From assembly GCA_023374045.1 (NCBI GenBank), contig CM041778.1, positions 290,385,533 through 290,449,532 on the forward strand: a DNA stretch of 64,000 nt. The letters are read 5' to 3'. The notes beneath the pieces are model-generated. The model was not told the DNA's origin. It saw only the letters and a program-made list of their open reading frames with translations, and made no database searches. The position numbers and the translations under genes were made by a program. This DNA is from Limonium bicolor (Eukaryota; Streptophyta; Magnoliopsida; Caryophyllales; Plumbaginaceae). Shown here piece after piece: positions 21,453 to 34,900 of the stretch (positions are counted from its first letter, which is position 1; each line of letters starts with the position of its first letter).

Positions 21453-21654
21453 CAAGAAATACCGGACATAAGAAACCACCGAGTTAGGATATAAGTTAAG
21501 GATTAAGTGATGGGTTAAGGGAGTGAGCTGTTAATGTGAGTAGAGTCAGATGACCACTAATAAGTGTGGATCGTCTTTATCGTCTACGGACGTTACAAAT
21601 TCGATAACCAAAACAGTGGTGGATACGAATCTAATGTGAGTTATGCTTGTTCAG

Positions 21655-22987
21655 ATGTCAGGACGTCCTAGAGGAAGCCGAGGTCGCGGCCAGGCGATGA
21701 TGCTTCAGGGATACCGGAGGGGCAGACGATCGCAGAGATCGTGGCTGCCGCATTAGGGCACATGGGCTATCAGCCTGGTGTGGGTGCACCACCTCCACCG
21801 CCACAACCCAGGGAACCAAATTGGGTGAAGAGTCTTGCAGACCTTCGACCCGCACACTTTAAGGGGGAGACCGATCCCGCCAAGCTTGAGGCGTACATCT
21901 CCGAGCTGGAGACCGCCTTTGAGACCCTTGATGTCCCTGCTGGGATCAAGGTGCGTCTGGCTGCTTTCTATCTGAAGGGGGCGGCAGGCGATTGGTGGAA
22001 GCTGGTGAGGGCCGAGCATGTGGCCAATCCAGAGTTCGGCTGGGAGCAGTACACCGCCTTGCTACGAGCGAAGTACTACCCCGCCCATGTCCAGACGAAG
22101 AAGCGCTTGCAGTTGGATGCGCTTAAGCAGACCGACAAGATGACGGTGGACGAGTATTACACAGAGTTCACCGCCTTGCTCCGTCTTCTGTGAGGTCTTG
22201 GGTATTTAGACCAGATACTTGTGGACCGCTTCTATGGCGGGATTAGCCACCGACTCCGCAACGGCATGGGGCCGACGAGTTATACTACTTTACAGGTAAT
22301 AAGAATGATTGAGATTTGAGTAAGTAAATGAGTAAGATATGGTTAAGTGAATAAGATTTAGTTTGTGAGAAATAAGAGGAACTAATACCTTGGAAAGCAG
22401 GAGTGCTATCATGCTGCTGCTAAAGTTGAGATAACCGTCTAGCTGAGGGACGAGGACAATGCCAAGAGAAAGAGTGCTGGAAAGGAGGAAAAGGAGAAGG
22501 CTAGTGATGAGCCACTAAAACTGACATATGCTTATGCTGCTAAGCCCCTGCGCTCCAGGGCGCCAAAGAGTAAGGAAATACATTTTGAATAAATAAGAAT
22601 TGTTGACAACTTTGAGACACAATCACTGATGTGATGCTTAATCAGGTACCGAGACTGGTAAGGAAACCGGAGGTGGCTACCAACGGCACTACTATTGCCA
22701 GAGGTGCAAGGGGGACCACCCCGGAGTTGACTGCAGGGGGAATAAGGTGGAGTGTAACTTTTGTGGAGTACTCGGGCACCGGGCATATGAGTGCTACGGG
22801 AACCCGGAGAGTAAGAACTACAGACCCAGTTTTAAGGTTAAGGCCAAGACCGATCAGGGATCTGGATTCGACGGTCAGAGGAGGGGGCAGCAAACTACGG
22901 ACAAGAACCCACGGGTGACCCAGAAGTCGGGACCCACACTACACATGGTGGACCGGGATGATGAGCCTGAACCCTCATCGAGGCCAG
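21655..22987 (+). pseudogene. gag: gag of copy C, three exons, broken
   Basis: Start ATG at 21655. One base is lost at about 21692 in the RGQGD segment, shifting the frame. The 150-codon stretch from 21741 to 22190 then gives the cleanest gag domain of the array, including Q in GYQPGVG where A and B have TAG. A TGA follows at 22191 (CGA in A and B). Exon 2 (22401-22569) has an 84-nt in-frame deletion between two GGAAAG copies that removes the Q/K-rich part. Exon 3 (22646-22987) has both zinc knuckles in one open frame. The TAG at 22440 is shared with A and B. Confidence 0.87.
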
Positions 22988-23118
22988 GTACCGCTACAAC
23001 CACTTAGTAATAAAATTGCCTGTTACCGCATTATCATGCATGTTTGGTGAATAACAAAGTTAAGTAAGAATGAGTTAAGATTAGAACTTAAGTAAAATAT
23101 AACCTACTACCACTTTAG

Positions 23119-23858
23119 GAGGCTTCCACATCTGCTATCCAATACCATTTACACCTAGCCCGGAGAACACCGACATCGAACCCATAGACTTTCCAACCGA
23201 ACAATCTCAGGTTATCCGCCCAGGTATTATTTTATTAAGGGGATACCTGACACCCGAAGCACAAATAGCCATCATCAGGAGATGCAATCAACTAGGAGTG
23301 GGACCGGGAGGTTTTTACACACCGGAGTACCCAGGGGGAGCAAGGATGAAATTAAAAATGATGAGCTTAGGCAAGGATTGGAATCCGTATGCCAAGAACT
23401 ACCAAACCATGAGGATGCAAGATGGAGTCTCACCACCGGGAATACCCGAAGAGTACCATCTAATTATTACACAAGTCGTGGAAATCGCTCAGCAGTTGGA
23501 AGCTGAACCGATTCCAGACATTCAGGCAGACATTTGCATTGTAAACTTCTACGAGAAGGATGGGCGACTTGGACTACACTAGGATAAGGACGAGACAACG
23601 GAGTCTCTCGAAAGGGGGATACCCGTAGTGTATTGGTCCATTGGGGATGATGCGGAGTTCTTATACGGCGAGCAGAAGCGTGCGGACCGTGCAAATAAGT
23701 TGGTACTTAAGTCTGGAGATGTATTAATTATGGGAGGAGAGACAAGGATGTTATACCATGGGATTCAGAGAATCAAGCTGAATACAGCACCGTCAGCAGT
23801 AATTAATGCGACGCATATGAGACCTGGGAGATTAAACCTAACCTTTAGACAATATTAG
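23119..23858 (+). pseudogene. AlkB/ALKBH1-like exon, copy C
   Basis: Open from the acceptor at 23118 for 153 codons, covering the N-terminal half including GPGGFYTPEY and ADICIVNFYEKDGRLGLH. It then hits TAG at 23580-23582, the same HxD middle codon that is stopped in A but intact in B. Downstream the core, LYHGI and RLNLTFR are encoded to the TAG at 23856. ATG of the RPGM motif is ATT, so translation would depend on fusion to gag rather than on an internal start. Confidence 0.88.
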
Positions 23859-24013
23859 TCATGTAATATTAGAATGAGATGAGGAATGAGATGTAAGATT
23901 GAAGCACATGTTGTAAACAGGATGGTTATGAATAAGATAACAGTGTTGTTCATATAAATTGATACGACTCTTGTTATACCATCAATACTCATGAAGCTTG
24001 TGAAAACAATCAG

Positions 24014-25796
24014 GTCATGGCCTCGGTACGGAAGGTGCGCTAAGCATACTTACAGAGGCACAGGCCACCGCCAGCGGTACTATCCTCACCGGCACCTTTC
24101 CGATTAATAGGATTGAGGCATCAGTTCTCTTCGACTTAGGGGCCTCGCATACCTTTGTCTCGGCATCATTCGCGAGCAGGTTGGGGCTAGACGCTGATGA
24201 GCTACCCGACTTTACGGTTACGCTCCCGTCTAAGGAGAAGGTTCGTTGCACTCGTTACTACCGAGGAGCCACTGTCAGAATTAAGGGAGAAGACTTTCCA
24301 GTCAGTTTTAGTGACTTCAGAGAGCTAGGATTTGATGTTATCTTCGGGATGAACTAGTTGGAGCGGCACAAGGGACGTATCCTCTGCGCCGAGCATAGAT
24401 TGCTGCTCAGGAGCCCGTCTAGGGTAACAATATCATACCGCCAGAGGCCCAGAGAGCCTTCGACTAAGATCATCACCGCCATGGCAATGTATAAGGAATT
24501 GAGGAGAAAAGAAGAAGTGTACCTCTGCTATGTACAGGACATAGAGAGAGACCCCGAGTTCGACCCCGACTTACCGGTAGTGTCGGAGTTCCCCGACTTA
24601 TTTCCACGGGAACTGCCCGGCATGCCACCCACTCGGGAGGTAGAGTTCACCATTGAGCTGCTACCTGGTACCGGACCGATAGCCAAGGCACCATACCGTA
24701 TGGCTCCGGCGGAAATGACTGAGTTAAAAGAACAATTGAAAGATTTGTTAGATAAGGGATTTATAAGACCAAGTGTGTCACCATGGGGAGCGCCAGTCCT
24801 CTTCGTGAAGAAGAAGGATGGTAGTCTCCGCCTCTGCATCGACTACAGAGAGCTAAATGCAGTGACAGTGAAGAATAAGTACCCACTACCCCGCATCGAC
24901 GATCTGTTCGATCAGTTGAAGGGAGCATCTGTGTTCTCCAAGATTGATCTCAGATCGGGGTATCATCAGATAGCCATTAAGGAGGAGATATTGAGAAGAC
25001 GGCATTCCGGACACGATACAGCCACTATGAGTTTACAGTGATGCCGTTCGGTTTATCGAACAAAGCGGTGAAGTTTATGGATCTGATGAACCGCTTGTTC
25101 CGGGAGCAGCTGGACAAGTCGGTAGTGGTGTTTATTGATGACATTTTGATATACTCGAAATCTAAGGTTGAACATGAGGAACATCTGAGGAGAGTATTGG
25201 AAATATTGAGGGAGAACCAGCTATATGCTAAGTTCTCCAAATGTGAGTTTTGGCTTGACCAGGTCTCTTTCCTAGGTCATGTCATCTCAGATGCTGGGAT
25301 CTCAGTGGATCCAGCAAAGATTGATGCCGTACATACTTGGCCAAGACCAAAGACTGTTACCGACATCAGGAGCTTTCTCGGTCTGGCAGGTTACTACAGG
25401 AGGTTTGTTAGGGATTTCAGCAAGGTCGCGAAACCGATGACCAGTCTGATGAAGAAAGATGCACCGTTCTTGTGGACGGTTGACTGTGAGAAGTCATTTC
25501 AGAGCTTGAAGGACTCACTGACCACTGCACCGGTTCTGACCATTCCAGACGGTACAAAGGGCTTTGAGGTTTATTGTGATGCATCCGGCAGAGGGCTGGG
25601 TTGCGTGCTCATGCAACATGGCAAGGTGGTGGCATATGCCTCATGCCAGCTGAAGAAACATGAGGAGAACTACCCCACACATGATTTAGAGCTGGGAGGT
25701 GTAGTCTTCGCTTTGAAGATATGGTGCCACTACTTATACGGGGTTAATGTGACGATCTACACCGATCATAAGAGTTTGAGATACATATTCACTTAG
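24014..25796 (+). pseudogene. pol: pol of copy C: protease, RT, RNase H
   Basis: The acceptor AATCAG/GTCATGG at 24013 opens a frame that stays clear for 113 codons, to a TAG for W at 24355. The protease active site reads DLG instead of DSG (TCA to TTA), which should inactivate it. RT runs 24358-25041 with [10 protein letters not shown]. It is then shifted by one lost G near 24983 and resumes at 25038 with [10 protein letters not shown]. RNase H shows [10 protein letters not shown] and YTDHKSLRY and ends in TAG 25794-25796 (from CAG). Confidence 0.91.
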
Positions 25797-25814
25797 AAGG
25801 AGTTGAATCTTTGA

Positions 25815-27392
25815 CAGAGGAGATGGTTAGAGTTTCTAAAAGACTATGACATTGACCTCCAATACAAAGAAGGGAAGGCCAATGTTGTAGCAGACGCCCT
25901 GAGCCGTCGAGCACACTCACTCCATTCGGTAGTTTCCTTCTCCAGCTTGGTTGATGAGGTGCGAGAGGCTCAGAGGACAGATGAGTACATGAGAGAGGTC
26001 AGACAGAAGCTGATAGATGGTACCTTTGAGGGTCAGAAATACGACTTCAGACTTCATGACGATGATATGATCAGACTTAAGGGCCGATTATGCATACCAC
26101 GGGGCAACACGGATCTGAAAGACCGTATACTTAGGGAATCACACTGTTCTTCAGTTTCCATCCATCCGGGAGCCTCTAAAATGTATAAAGACATGAAGAG
26201 ATACTTCTGGTGGTCGGGGATGAAGACAGATGTCACCGAGTTCGTCTTGAGGTGTCTCACATGCCAGAAGGTAAATTTTGAGCACCGACGACCGGGCGGA
26301 ATGGTACAGTCGATGCCAGTTCCGGAGTGGAAGTTCCATGATATCTCCATGGACTTCGTAGTTGGGCTTCCACCTGCTAGGGGAGGTCTCAACATGATAT
26401 GGGTGGTGGTGGATCGCCTTACCAAAGTAGCCCGATTCATACCGATGAAGGATACTTGGAAGGTGACCAAATTAGCTGAGTTATTTGAGAAAGAAATAAT
26501 GAGACATCACGGGATACCAAAGACCATAGTGTCACACAGAGATACCAGATTCCTTTCGAGGTACTGGAGAGCTACTAGAGAAGCGTTGGGTACAGAACTC
26601 AAGCTGAGTACCGCGTTCCATCCTCAGACAGATGGTCAGACTGAGCGTACTATTCAGACACTCGACGACATGCTGAGGGCATGTGCCTTAGACTTCCAGG
26701 GCAGTTGGATTGACAGACTACATCTGATCGAGTTTTCATACAACAACAGCTATCACGCTTCGATCAAGATGGCATCTTTTCAAGCGTTGTACGGTAGACC
26801 ATGTCGTACACCGCTCTGCTGGGATGAGTCGAGTGAGACGATCAATATAGGACCAGAGTACTTAGAGCAAGTTAAGGCTGAAGTTCAGCAAATCAGGGAG
26901 AACATGAAAGCTGCTCAAGATAGGCAGAAGTCGTATGCTGATGTTCGACGACGGGACCTGGAGTTCGCAGTGGGCGACCAGGTATTTCTGCGAGTTTCAC
27001 CGATGAAGGGTGTATTCAGGTTTGGGCAGAAGGGCAAATTAAGCCCGAAATTTGTTGGTCCTTATGAGATTACGGAGCGGGTGGGCCCGATTGCTTACAG
27101 GTTGAATTTACCTGCTGTGCTGGGTAAAGTGCATGATGTTTTTCACGTTTCACAGCTAAAGAAATACATGCACCACCCTTCCCATGTGTTAGAACCCGAG
27201 AGGTTGACTTTAGAACCAAATATGAGATCCGTGGAGACTCCTCAGAGAATGTTGGACAGTAAGACTAGGGACACTCGCCACAAGTCAGTGCGACTGGTGA
27301 AGGTTCTTTGGTCAAACCAGGATGTCGAAAAGGCCAAGTGGGAATTGGAGGATAAGATGAGGGCGAAGTACCCTTCTTTGTTTACTGACTAG
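25815..27392 (+). CDS. pol: Integrase plus chromodomain, copy C (open but catalytic change)
   Basis: 526 codons open after TGA 25812-25814, ending TAG 27390-27392. The zinc domain and the first (SMDFVVG) and third (GQTERTIQ) catalytic residues are present. The second catalytic Asp is His (VSHRDTRF near 26533), so this integrase should be inactive despite its length. Terminal chromodomain-like sequence reads KVLWSNQDVEKAKWELE. Confidence 0.87.
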   Translation, partial: QRRWLEFLKDYDIDLQYKEGKANVVADALSRRAHSLHSVVSFSSLVDEVREAQRTDEYMREVRQKLIDGTFEGQKYDFRLHDDDMIRLKGRLCIPRGNTDLKDRILRESHCSSVSIHPGASKMYKDMKRYFWWSGMKTDVTEFVLRCLTCQKVNFEHRRPGGMVQSMPVPEWKFHDISMDFVVGLPPARGGLNMIWVVVDRLTKVARFIPMKDTWKVTKLAELFEKEIMRHHGIPKTIVSHRDTRFLSRYWRATREALGTELKLSTAFHPQTDGQTERTIQTLDDMLRACALDFQGSWIDRLHLIEFSYNNSYHASIKMASFQALYGRPCRTPLCWDESSETINIGPEYLEQVKAEVQQIRENMKAAQDRQKSYADVRRRDLEFAVGDQVFLRVSPMKGVFRFGQKGKLSPKFVGPYEITERVGPIAYRLNLPAVLGKVHDVFHVSQLKKYMHHPSHVLEPERLTLEPNMRSVETPQRMLDSKTRDTRHKSVRLVKVLWSNQDVEKAKWELEDKMRAKYPSLFTD

Positions 27393-27404
27393 ATCGTCTG
27401 TATA

Positions 27405-27704
27405 GGGTACGGGGCGTACCCCTTTTTAAGGGGGGTAGAGCTTCCTCGCTTTTGAGTTAAGAAACAAACTTGTTGTCGTTGTATGGTTGTCTAAGATGTG
27501 AATTTGTGTGTAAGTTGCTACACTTTGGTGTTAAGTTTGAGCTATGTATAATACTTATGTATTGTATTTGAGATTGACCTTTGAGTCTTGAGATGTGTGA
27601 ATGTGAATATAAGTTGTGGTGTTAAGATTAAGGGAATTGAGAACCGTGAATGGTTAAGCATATATGTGAACTTTGGGGACAAAGTTCTTTTAAGGGGGGT
27701 AGAT
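27405..27704 (+). promoter_or_regulatory. 3' hairpin and polypurine tract, copy C
   Basis: Hairpin at 27405-27421, then CCCC-TTTTTAA-GGGGGG (imperfectly self-complementary). The polypurine tract (from 27692) abuts LTR4. Confidence 0.8.
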
Positions 27705-30700
27705 TGAAATACCCCAAACTTAGATATGGTGTTTAAATGATAAACTAAGTTATAATGAGGCTAAATAAGGCCTTAGAAACATTAAGAAAACATAAGGAAA
27801 CACCAAAAGAGCAGTTTAAACAAAAACGTGCTCTAAACTTGGAGAGACTTGGGTGAGTACCCAAATATTGCTCTAAGACCTTAGTAATATCCTAATGGTC
27901 ATTTTAAATCAATTACCAAAGAAAACCAAGCTTGAAAACAAGTTAAAACACAAAATGTGCTTTAAGGAGTCTTAAAGCACATTTTTGAAAAATTGTCTTG
28001 TAAATGTGTTTTGAATGGCTAAATGTCCATCATTACTCTTTAATTAAAATGTGTACTAATTAGTATCACATTAGGAGGTCTAAATCAATGGGAAATCAAA
28101 AATTTCACAAATATGTGCCTTGGTTAGTGAATAGTAACCAAATAGAGCCTAGTTTAGTCTTTAAGCAATTAAGTCTAATTAATTGGTCAAACAAGACCAT
28201 GACCAACCTAATTAATAGAGGGGGGCCGGTTTTCTAAGGTTGTGACTCACCATGAGTAGCCAAATGGTATTAGAAATGAAGAGGGAAAAGTAAGGAGTTA
28301 CTATTTACTTTAAGGAAACAAGTATCTCATTTTACTTACCTCTCTCCTCATCTCTTCATTCCTCACCTTCCCCACAGGTTTTCTTTGCTCTCTTTCTTCT
28401 CTCTCAAGTAAAACTCAACCTCCATGCTAGCTCCATCTAGCTTTGATCACTACTTGCTCATCTTAGCTCCAAAACCAAAACAAATTACATTTTCCTCTTA
28501 GTTAGCTCAAGCTCTCTCTATTTCTATCTTTTCAAAACTTCAATAGCTTTGATTTGGTGCCAAGCCAAACCACCATTAGAGGAGGAAATTCAAGTTTGGA
28601 GACTCTATTGGCTTCTCCATTCTCTTAAGGTAAAGAAAGTGTAAGAAAATCTAGGTTTCCATCACTTTTCTTCTTGACTGAAAATACATGCTCATGAGGC
28701 TTCATTTTAATGCCTTGTTCTAGCTTATTTTCCACTCTTCAAAGGATTGAGGAGGTCCTTCTTGCTTCATATCCAAGCTTGTCTTGAGAAACCAAGGTAA
28801 AACAATCACCTTAATACCTTAAAGCACATTTTTAACCTAGGGTTTGTTCCTTAGGGTTAATGTATTATCTAGTAGTCATTGGAGTCCTTGGATATTGGTT
28901 AGAACATTGGCAAGGAAACACCTAAGGAAGAAAGTTTTTAAAGCTTGTAAAAGAACAAGGTAAATTACTTACCTTAAGGTGTTTTATTGTTTAAGGGAAT
29001 GGGATTTAGATATGTGATGAGTTTAGTGTAGAGTTTACATTAGGAAAGGACTATATATAACCTAGGAGAAACAATGATCATGTTTGTGAACTTGTGATTA
29101 AAGAGCTATGAGAAAAGAGATAGTTTAAGAATATCAAGATGAATTACAAGAAGCATTTATTTCAATGGGAGCCTTGTTGTGTGTATTTGCAGGTTAAAGG
29201 CAAATATGTGTGGAAATTCAGTGGTTAAGAGTAATGTCATTTAAGGGCCTAAGTGCCAAGCATTTAAGTTTATGCACGATATGATGATGTGGTGTAGTTT
29301 TGGTGTAAATTGTGTGTTAAGGTGTTGTGATGAGAATTTGAGTGATATTGGTTGGTTGATGGAGAAAAACCAAGTGTTGGGATGTGCTATATACTAGAGA
29401 ACCCATGGCAAAATTTAAAGGAGAACTTAAGTGTTTAAGATGTTCTAGGGAATCTAATGACTAGGGAAGTACTAGGAAGTTTTAGAGGTTGTCTTGATGA
29501 AAAGGGGTGAGATTAAGGTGTTTAATGAGTTATAATGACTAGGGCATCACCATGGAGGATTTAGGAATCAAGAGAATGTATTTGAGTATTTAGGACTAAG
29601 GCAAATGTTGGTAAACAACTAGGAAGGAAATAATGTGTTGATGGATGGAAGCATAAGCTTGTGAAGGGACTTTAGGTTAATGCATAAAAGAGTTTTAGAT
29701 GGTGAAAGATGCTTGGGAGATGATGTTGTAGTGGTGGGGAAACATTTGGCATAGTGGTTACATTAGGTATGAACCACCACCTAGAAACCTAGTGGAAAAT
29801 ATTACAAGTGTTGGCATGATTACAAGGAAAAATGCATAATGATTAAAGTGGATGTTGGTGAGTGATTTAAAGTGTTTAGTGGTTGGCTTAAGGTGTATTT
29901 GAGGTGCCAAATGAGGTTAGAACATACTAGGATATATGAGGAGAAGTTTGGAGTTAAAAGAGAATTTAGAAACAAGGTTTTGGAGCCGACCGACCTTAGG
30001 GACCGGACCTGCAAGGTCGGTCGAGCTCAGTTTACACTGCCGAAGAAAGTTTCTGGAACCGACCGAACTTGGGGACCGGACTTACAAGTTCGGTCGGGCT
30101 TGTATTTTGTGAAGGAATTAAGTCTCTGGAACGGACCGACCTTGGGACCGAACTTGCAAGGTCAGTCATGCCTAGAATTTTGTGCGGGAATTAGTCTGTG
30201 GAATCGACCGAACGTAGGACCGGACTTGGCAAGTTCGGTCGGACTTAAATTTCCCACGGGGAAAAACTCTCGGGAATGGACCGACCTTGGGGACCGGACT
30301 TGCAAGGTCGGTCGGGGTAGAATTTTCAAACGGTGATAGGTTCTGGAATGGACCGACCTTGGGTAAGGTCGGTCGGTAAGTTCGGTCGAGCCTAAAACAA
30401 TAAAAAAAAGAGAAAAATTTTAAATTCTAAGGATGATGATTGGTATTAGGGTATGCCATTGGTAGGGTAGTAATGATTAGGAACCTAAGAACCTAAGGGA
30501 TTAAGCTAAGATAAGTATAAACTTTAATGTTTAAAGTTAAGTTTATAAGATTAAGTGGCAAGGATTTAAGAGGATGTCCAATGGGAATCTTTAGGGACTA
30601 AGTGAGTTAAGTAAGGTGCAAATAACTAATGGCCTAAGAATGAATCAATGTTTTAGGTTTGTGAATTGGGTCCCCGGAGAAGGTTAACGAACAACGATCG

Positions 30701-31903
30701 ACGGTGAACGGTACAGTCTTTCTTGTGACCTGCTTGCTAACGAGGTGTCCCTCGGCTTGTGTGCTATCTGTTTAAATGCTATGACTTAGACAAGATAAAG
30801 CATGCAACCGGTTATACTTATTCTCGTTGTGATTGTGTTTATTTTACACTAACCCACGAGACTTGAGAATGCTGCTAACTAAGTTTAGTACTCACTGAGT
30901 TAAGGATAAGAAATAAGTATTTGTGATTGTTGGTTTTACCGTCAAGGTTTAACTAACACTTGATAATTAAGGCTTTCACTAACCATAACTTGGGGTGGGA
31001 GTGAGGAATCCGGAATGGTACCGGCACATGTGTATTGGGGGAGGTCGGTATCTGAATCAGGTCCGACTTCCAAATTAAGACTTGTCATTAGACTCGTCGC
31101 CTAGGGTCAATAAACCGACCCGACCACCCGGGCTACTGTTTGAGGTGGGAGGCACATTAAGGATGGCGTGGGGGGATCAAGCCTACATCCCCAACACATA
31201 AGAAAGGTAGCTTATCGTCGGATAGTGCACTGCTACCGGCTAGGGTTAACCAAGCCCTACAAAGAAGCGACCAATTAAGGGCTAACCAATCTAATAGTGG
31301 AGCGGTTGGCAATTATAAGGTTAAGGAGATTGTGGATCTAAGGAGTTAAGAACTAACTCACTTATTAAGGGAACGCCTGAGTCGTTCATTTGGTTATGAG
31401 CTTTTTATGTTCATTGTGGTTGTTGGTTTATTGTGTTTCATACTATGCTTATTATGCTTATTATGCTAATCAACTTCCATGCTATCGACAATTAGTCGTC
31501 GTAGCCCCGTTAGCTTGGGGGCCATGGGAGGGTCGTACCAGCATTCGTGCTGACCCCCTTTGAGGGCTGTTTTTACACTTGCAGGTTAGAGGCCGATGAA
31601 GTCACACCATGAGAGTAAGAGCGGGTAGCCCTAGGTGGGACTTTATTTTGAGTACGGGTAGCGCCTGTGCACCTGTCAGTTAGCAGTTGAACCTGAGCTT
31701 GTGAAATACTGTAAGGTTTTGGAGAATACTTTAAACTCGGTTGGTGTATGCATTATGGATATGTGATTGTAAATATTTAAGTAATGGTACTTCTTGTTGG
31801 TTAGACCGTAGCAAGGTCCTGGTGATAGTTATTTCCGCTGCGACGTTTAAGTATTAATTGTTAAGAAGAGATAACCACGACTGGCTTAGGATGGGGTGTT
31901 ACA
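27705..31903 (+). repeat. LTR4, 4199 bp, right end of the array
   Basis: Full-length LTR ending GGGGTGTTACA at 31903. It lacks about 33 bp present in LTR2 and LTR3 near 28915, between two CAAGGA copies. Hairpin array 29985-30392. The hairpin module is at 31501-31587; its third stem has a mismatch (CCCCC-TTT-GAGGG). It abuts sequence of LTR F, with no PBS after it. Confidence 0.95.
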
Positions 31904-34900
31904 ACATTGAAAAAATATACCTACCTAACTTTAGACATAATCATGTGGGCAATTAACAAATAAATCCATTCTCTTTTCTTCACAAATCTCATAGAAATCG
32001 GTCATACCCATCCTTGCATTGCCGAAATTCGAGCTAAAGGGGAGACTTATTGGAGCCTAAAAATCAAAAGCAAAACATTAAGAAAATGCCTTACCTTATA
32101 TTCTCAATCATATTGACAATTAACAAAATAAATCTAACCTTCCTTTCTTTTACAAACTCACGGCAGTTAGCGATCTCATTTCCCTTGCTGTAACCGTATG
32201 GGTAAGCTCCTCCTCTCTCGCTCTCTTATTTTCCTTTCAAGCTCCAAGCTCCATTAATGGAGTCCAAAGTTCTAACTTCATTTCTATGTCAATTTCCTAG
32301 TTATACCCATCAAGTTTTGAAGCAAAAAAATCCTTTTAAGATTACTTCAAGAATTCGGCACCAATATATGCTCCAAAAAGTGTCTTGAATCAACAATTAA
32401 ACCAAGGAGCATTGAAGGTTAACTTAAGGTATTTTTATTCTTGAAAAATCCTTAAGATATGCTATATATAACCGAAAATTACAACACTTCTAAGCATGAT
32501 TTCTTCATCAATTTCATGTAGGAAAAATTGGTTCTCTATCCATCCTAGGAGCACCAAAAATTCAAGGTAAAATACTCAAGGTAAATCCTTTGAAAACTAC
32601 TTATAAATCTACTTAAGATCTTTGTTAAGATCTAACTCCTAAACCCCTTCCTTCTCATGTGTTAATACCGAAATTTTGAGCTACAATTTCCATTGAAGGA
32701 AGCATGGGAATTCAAGGAGAAATCAAGTACTTAATCATCCTTGATTAAGAGTAAGTTTATTAAGTTATTCCTTAATGTTTAAAGCTTTGTTTGCGCTCAT
32801 AAATTTCATACAAAAATTTTGTACACGTCTCCAATTAATTAAGGTCGAAAATGGTGAGTTATTTACCAAGAAAAATAATTACAACACTTAAGCTAAAGTT
32901 GTTACCATAAGATATAATTTTATGTTACAAAAAAATTAATTATGAGGAGTATAATATATGGCCGAATTGTCTAGGAATAATTTGCTCCATTTTGAGCTAA
33001 AAATATGTCTAAGACAATACAATAATTTTTACATGAGATATATGGCTCATATGTATTTATGTATAATTATTATAAGTTATAAATCAAGTTTTAGAAACTA
33101 TATGGTAATATATTATTATTGTCGAATACTTATGGAGTAATATGGGTTTTAATGAGCTATATAAGTATATAAACTTATATTAAGAGTTTTGGGTAAGTTA
33201 AAAATAATTACTAGTGTTTAAATGACTAGTTTAATAAGATATGTGGTAAAAATATGTTTTTTTGGAAAGCTTGGGGTAAAAGTATATGAAAATCGAGATT
33301 ATATGTGTTCTTGGCATAATTATGACATATTATAGTATAAGAATTAATATTATGAATTTTGGTTAAATTAAATAAGTTTTAGGTGTTAAAATAACAATTT
33401 ATAAAGTTTTGGGGCTATTTTGTAATTTCTTGAAAATTTGGTGCTTAACCGAATTAAGTATGAATTTATGGGTATATTAATGTATTAAGTATGAAATTAG
33501 GCTTTGGTCAAAGTGTTGACCGAAAACTTTGGGTTAAAATGATTTTTGACATAAAATAATAAGTTTATAAAAGTTTTGGGGTGATTATATAATTTATGGA
33601 TGTTTAAATGCAAAACCGATTTTAATATGGGGTGAAATCATAGTTTGTGGAAATATAAGGGTCAATTCAAAATTTAAGGAAATTAAATATAAAAACTAAT
33701 GTTTATAAGTTAATGTGTAACTACTATAATGTTTTTGGGGTTAAAATGTAATTTTAAGAAATTATATGGCAAAGCCGAAAATTAAGGGGCTAATTGTTGA
33801 TTTATAAAAGTTAAGGTGTTCTAATAATAATTTCCGACTTTATAAGGCTATGTTTGTGAATTAATTATTAAGGATTTAAAACTATGTAATATAATGTATT
33901 TTGGAGTATAATGTAAAGTTTATGAAATAAATGTGGTTACAATATAGTAACCGAAAAGTACAGTGTATTTATGGGATTAAAAATATTTGTAGCTCCTATA
34001 TGGATATTTATAAGATTTAGAAAAGGAAAACATGATTTAAGGATTTATGAAATTAAAACTATAGGTTATAAAGGAATAAGTAATTTATATGTTGTGAAAT
34101 AATATTATTTGGGGTTAGTTTGTAATTAATCAAAGATATGGGAAAATATATCCATGCATGACATGTAAATATAATTTAAGAATTTATAAAGTTGTTATAT
34201 CATTTAGACAATTAAAATCATGTATCATAAATGATACATGTGTATAAAATATGTACATTCAAGATTTTCAAGTAAGTCAAAAGGAAATGAATATGGGGAT
34301 TTAATGTGTGAATATCAAATAATATTTGGAATCATAGTATATTAAATATAAAGTTAAGAGGAGAATTAATTAACATGTGACTAATAAATGTCATTGAAGA
34401 AATTGTAAATTGTCATGTCGTTTGGAAAATTACAATATGTCATGTGAATAATACTGGTTTATACAAAAATACATTCAAGGAAATTATTTAAGTTAGGAGA
34501 AGTTAATTGATACAGTATATAAGATACTGGAGGTAATTAAAAGAGAATTACCATACAATATAAGTCTTGTAAGTAAAGACTACGATGGTTTAATTTTTAT
34601 AGGTAAACCTTAATCATAAATAAGGTTAAGAGGTTAAAAGGTATTATCTAAGCGTTAAAAATAAACCTCACATGAAATAACGAATACGAGGACATTTCAT
34701 GATATGATAAAATTATTATACGAGAGTTATATAAGTTAACACTCTCAGTTAAACCTATTCTAGGACATTGTTTGACTAGACGTTGACCGGGAATTAATCA
34801 AGTACAATCTACGGTGAACGGTATGGATTCTTGCAGCCTGTTTGCTAACGGATTACACCGGCTTGTGTGCTATGTGTTGTGTGAAATAACGACCAAGATA

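Larger units (their letters stand above)
1..31903 (+). mobile_element. Tandem array of three Ty3/gypsy elements (A, B, C) sharing LTRs
   Basis: Three internal regions (279-6632, 10849-17197, 21420-27704) alternate with LTRs ending at 278 and lying at 6633-10848, 17198-21419 and 27705-31903. Every LTR begins TGAAATACCCC where visible and ends GGGGTGTTACA. Each internal region starts with an initiator tRNA-Met PBS and ends with a purine-rich tract. The repeat period is about 10.57 kb. Neighbouring copies share a single LTR, which is the product expected of unequal LTR-LTR recombination rather than of three insertions. Each copy has private frameshifts and deletions, so the array is not a simple assembly duplication. 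The left target site lies outside the window; ACATT at 31904-31908 is the candidate right duplication. The lineage call (chromovirus near Tekay/Del) rests on domain order, the chromodomain and LTR size. Confidence 0.93.

Noticed and set aside
1..31903. Array as a pure assembly artefact
   Set aside because: Each copy has private deletions, frameshifts and stops, and the LTRs differ. Some single-base indels could still be sequencing error.
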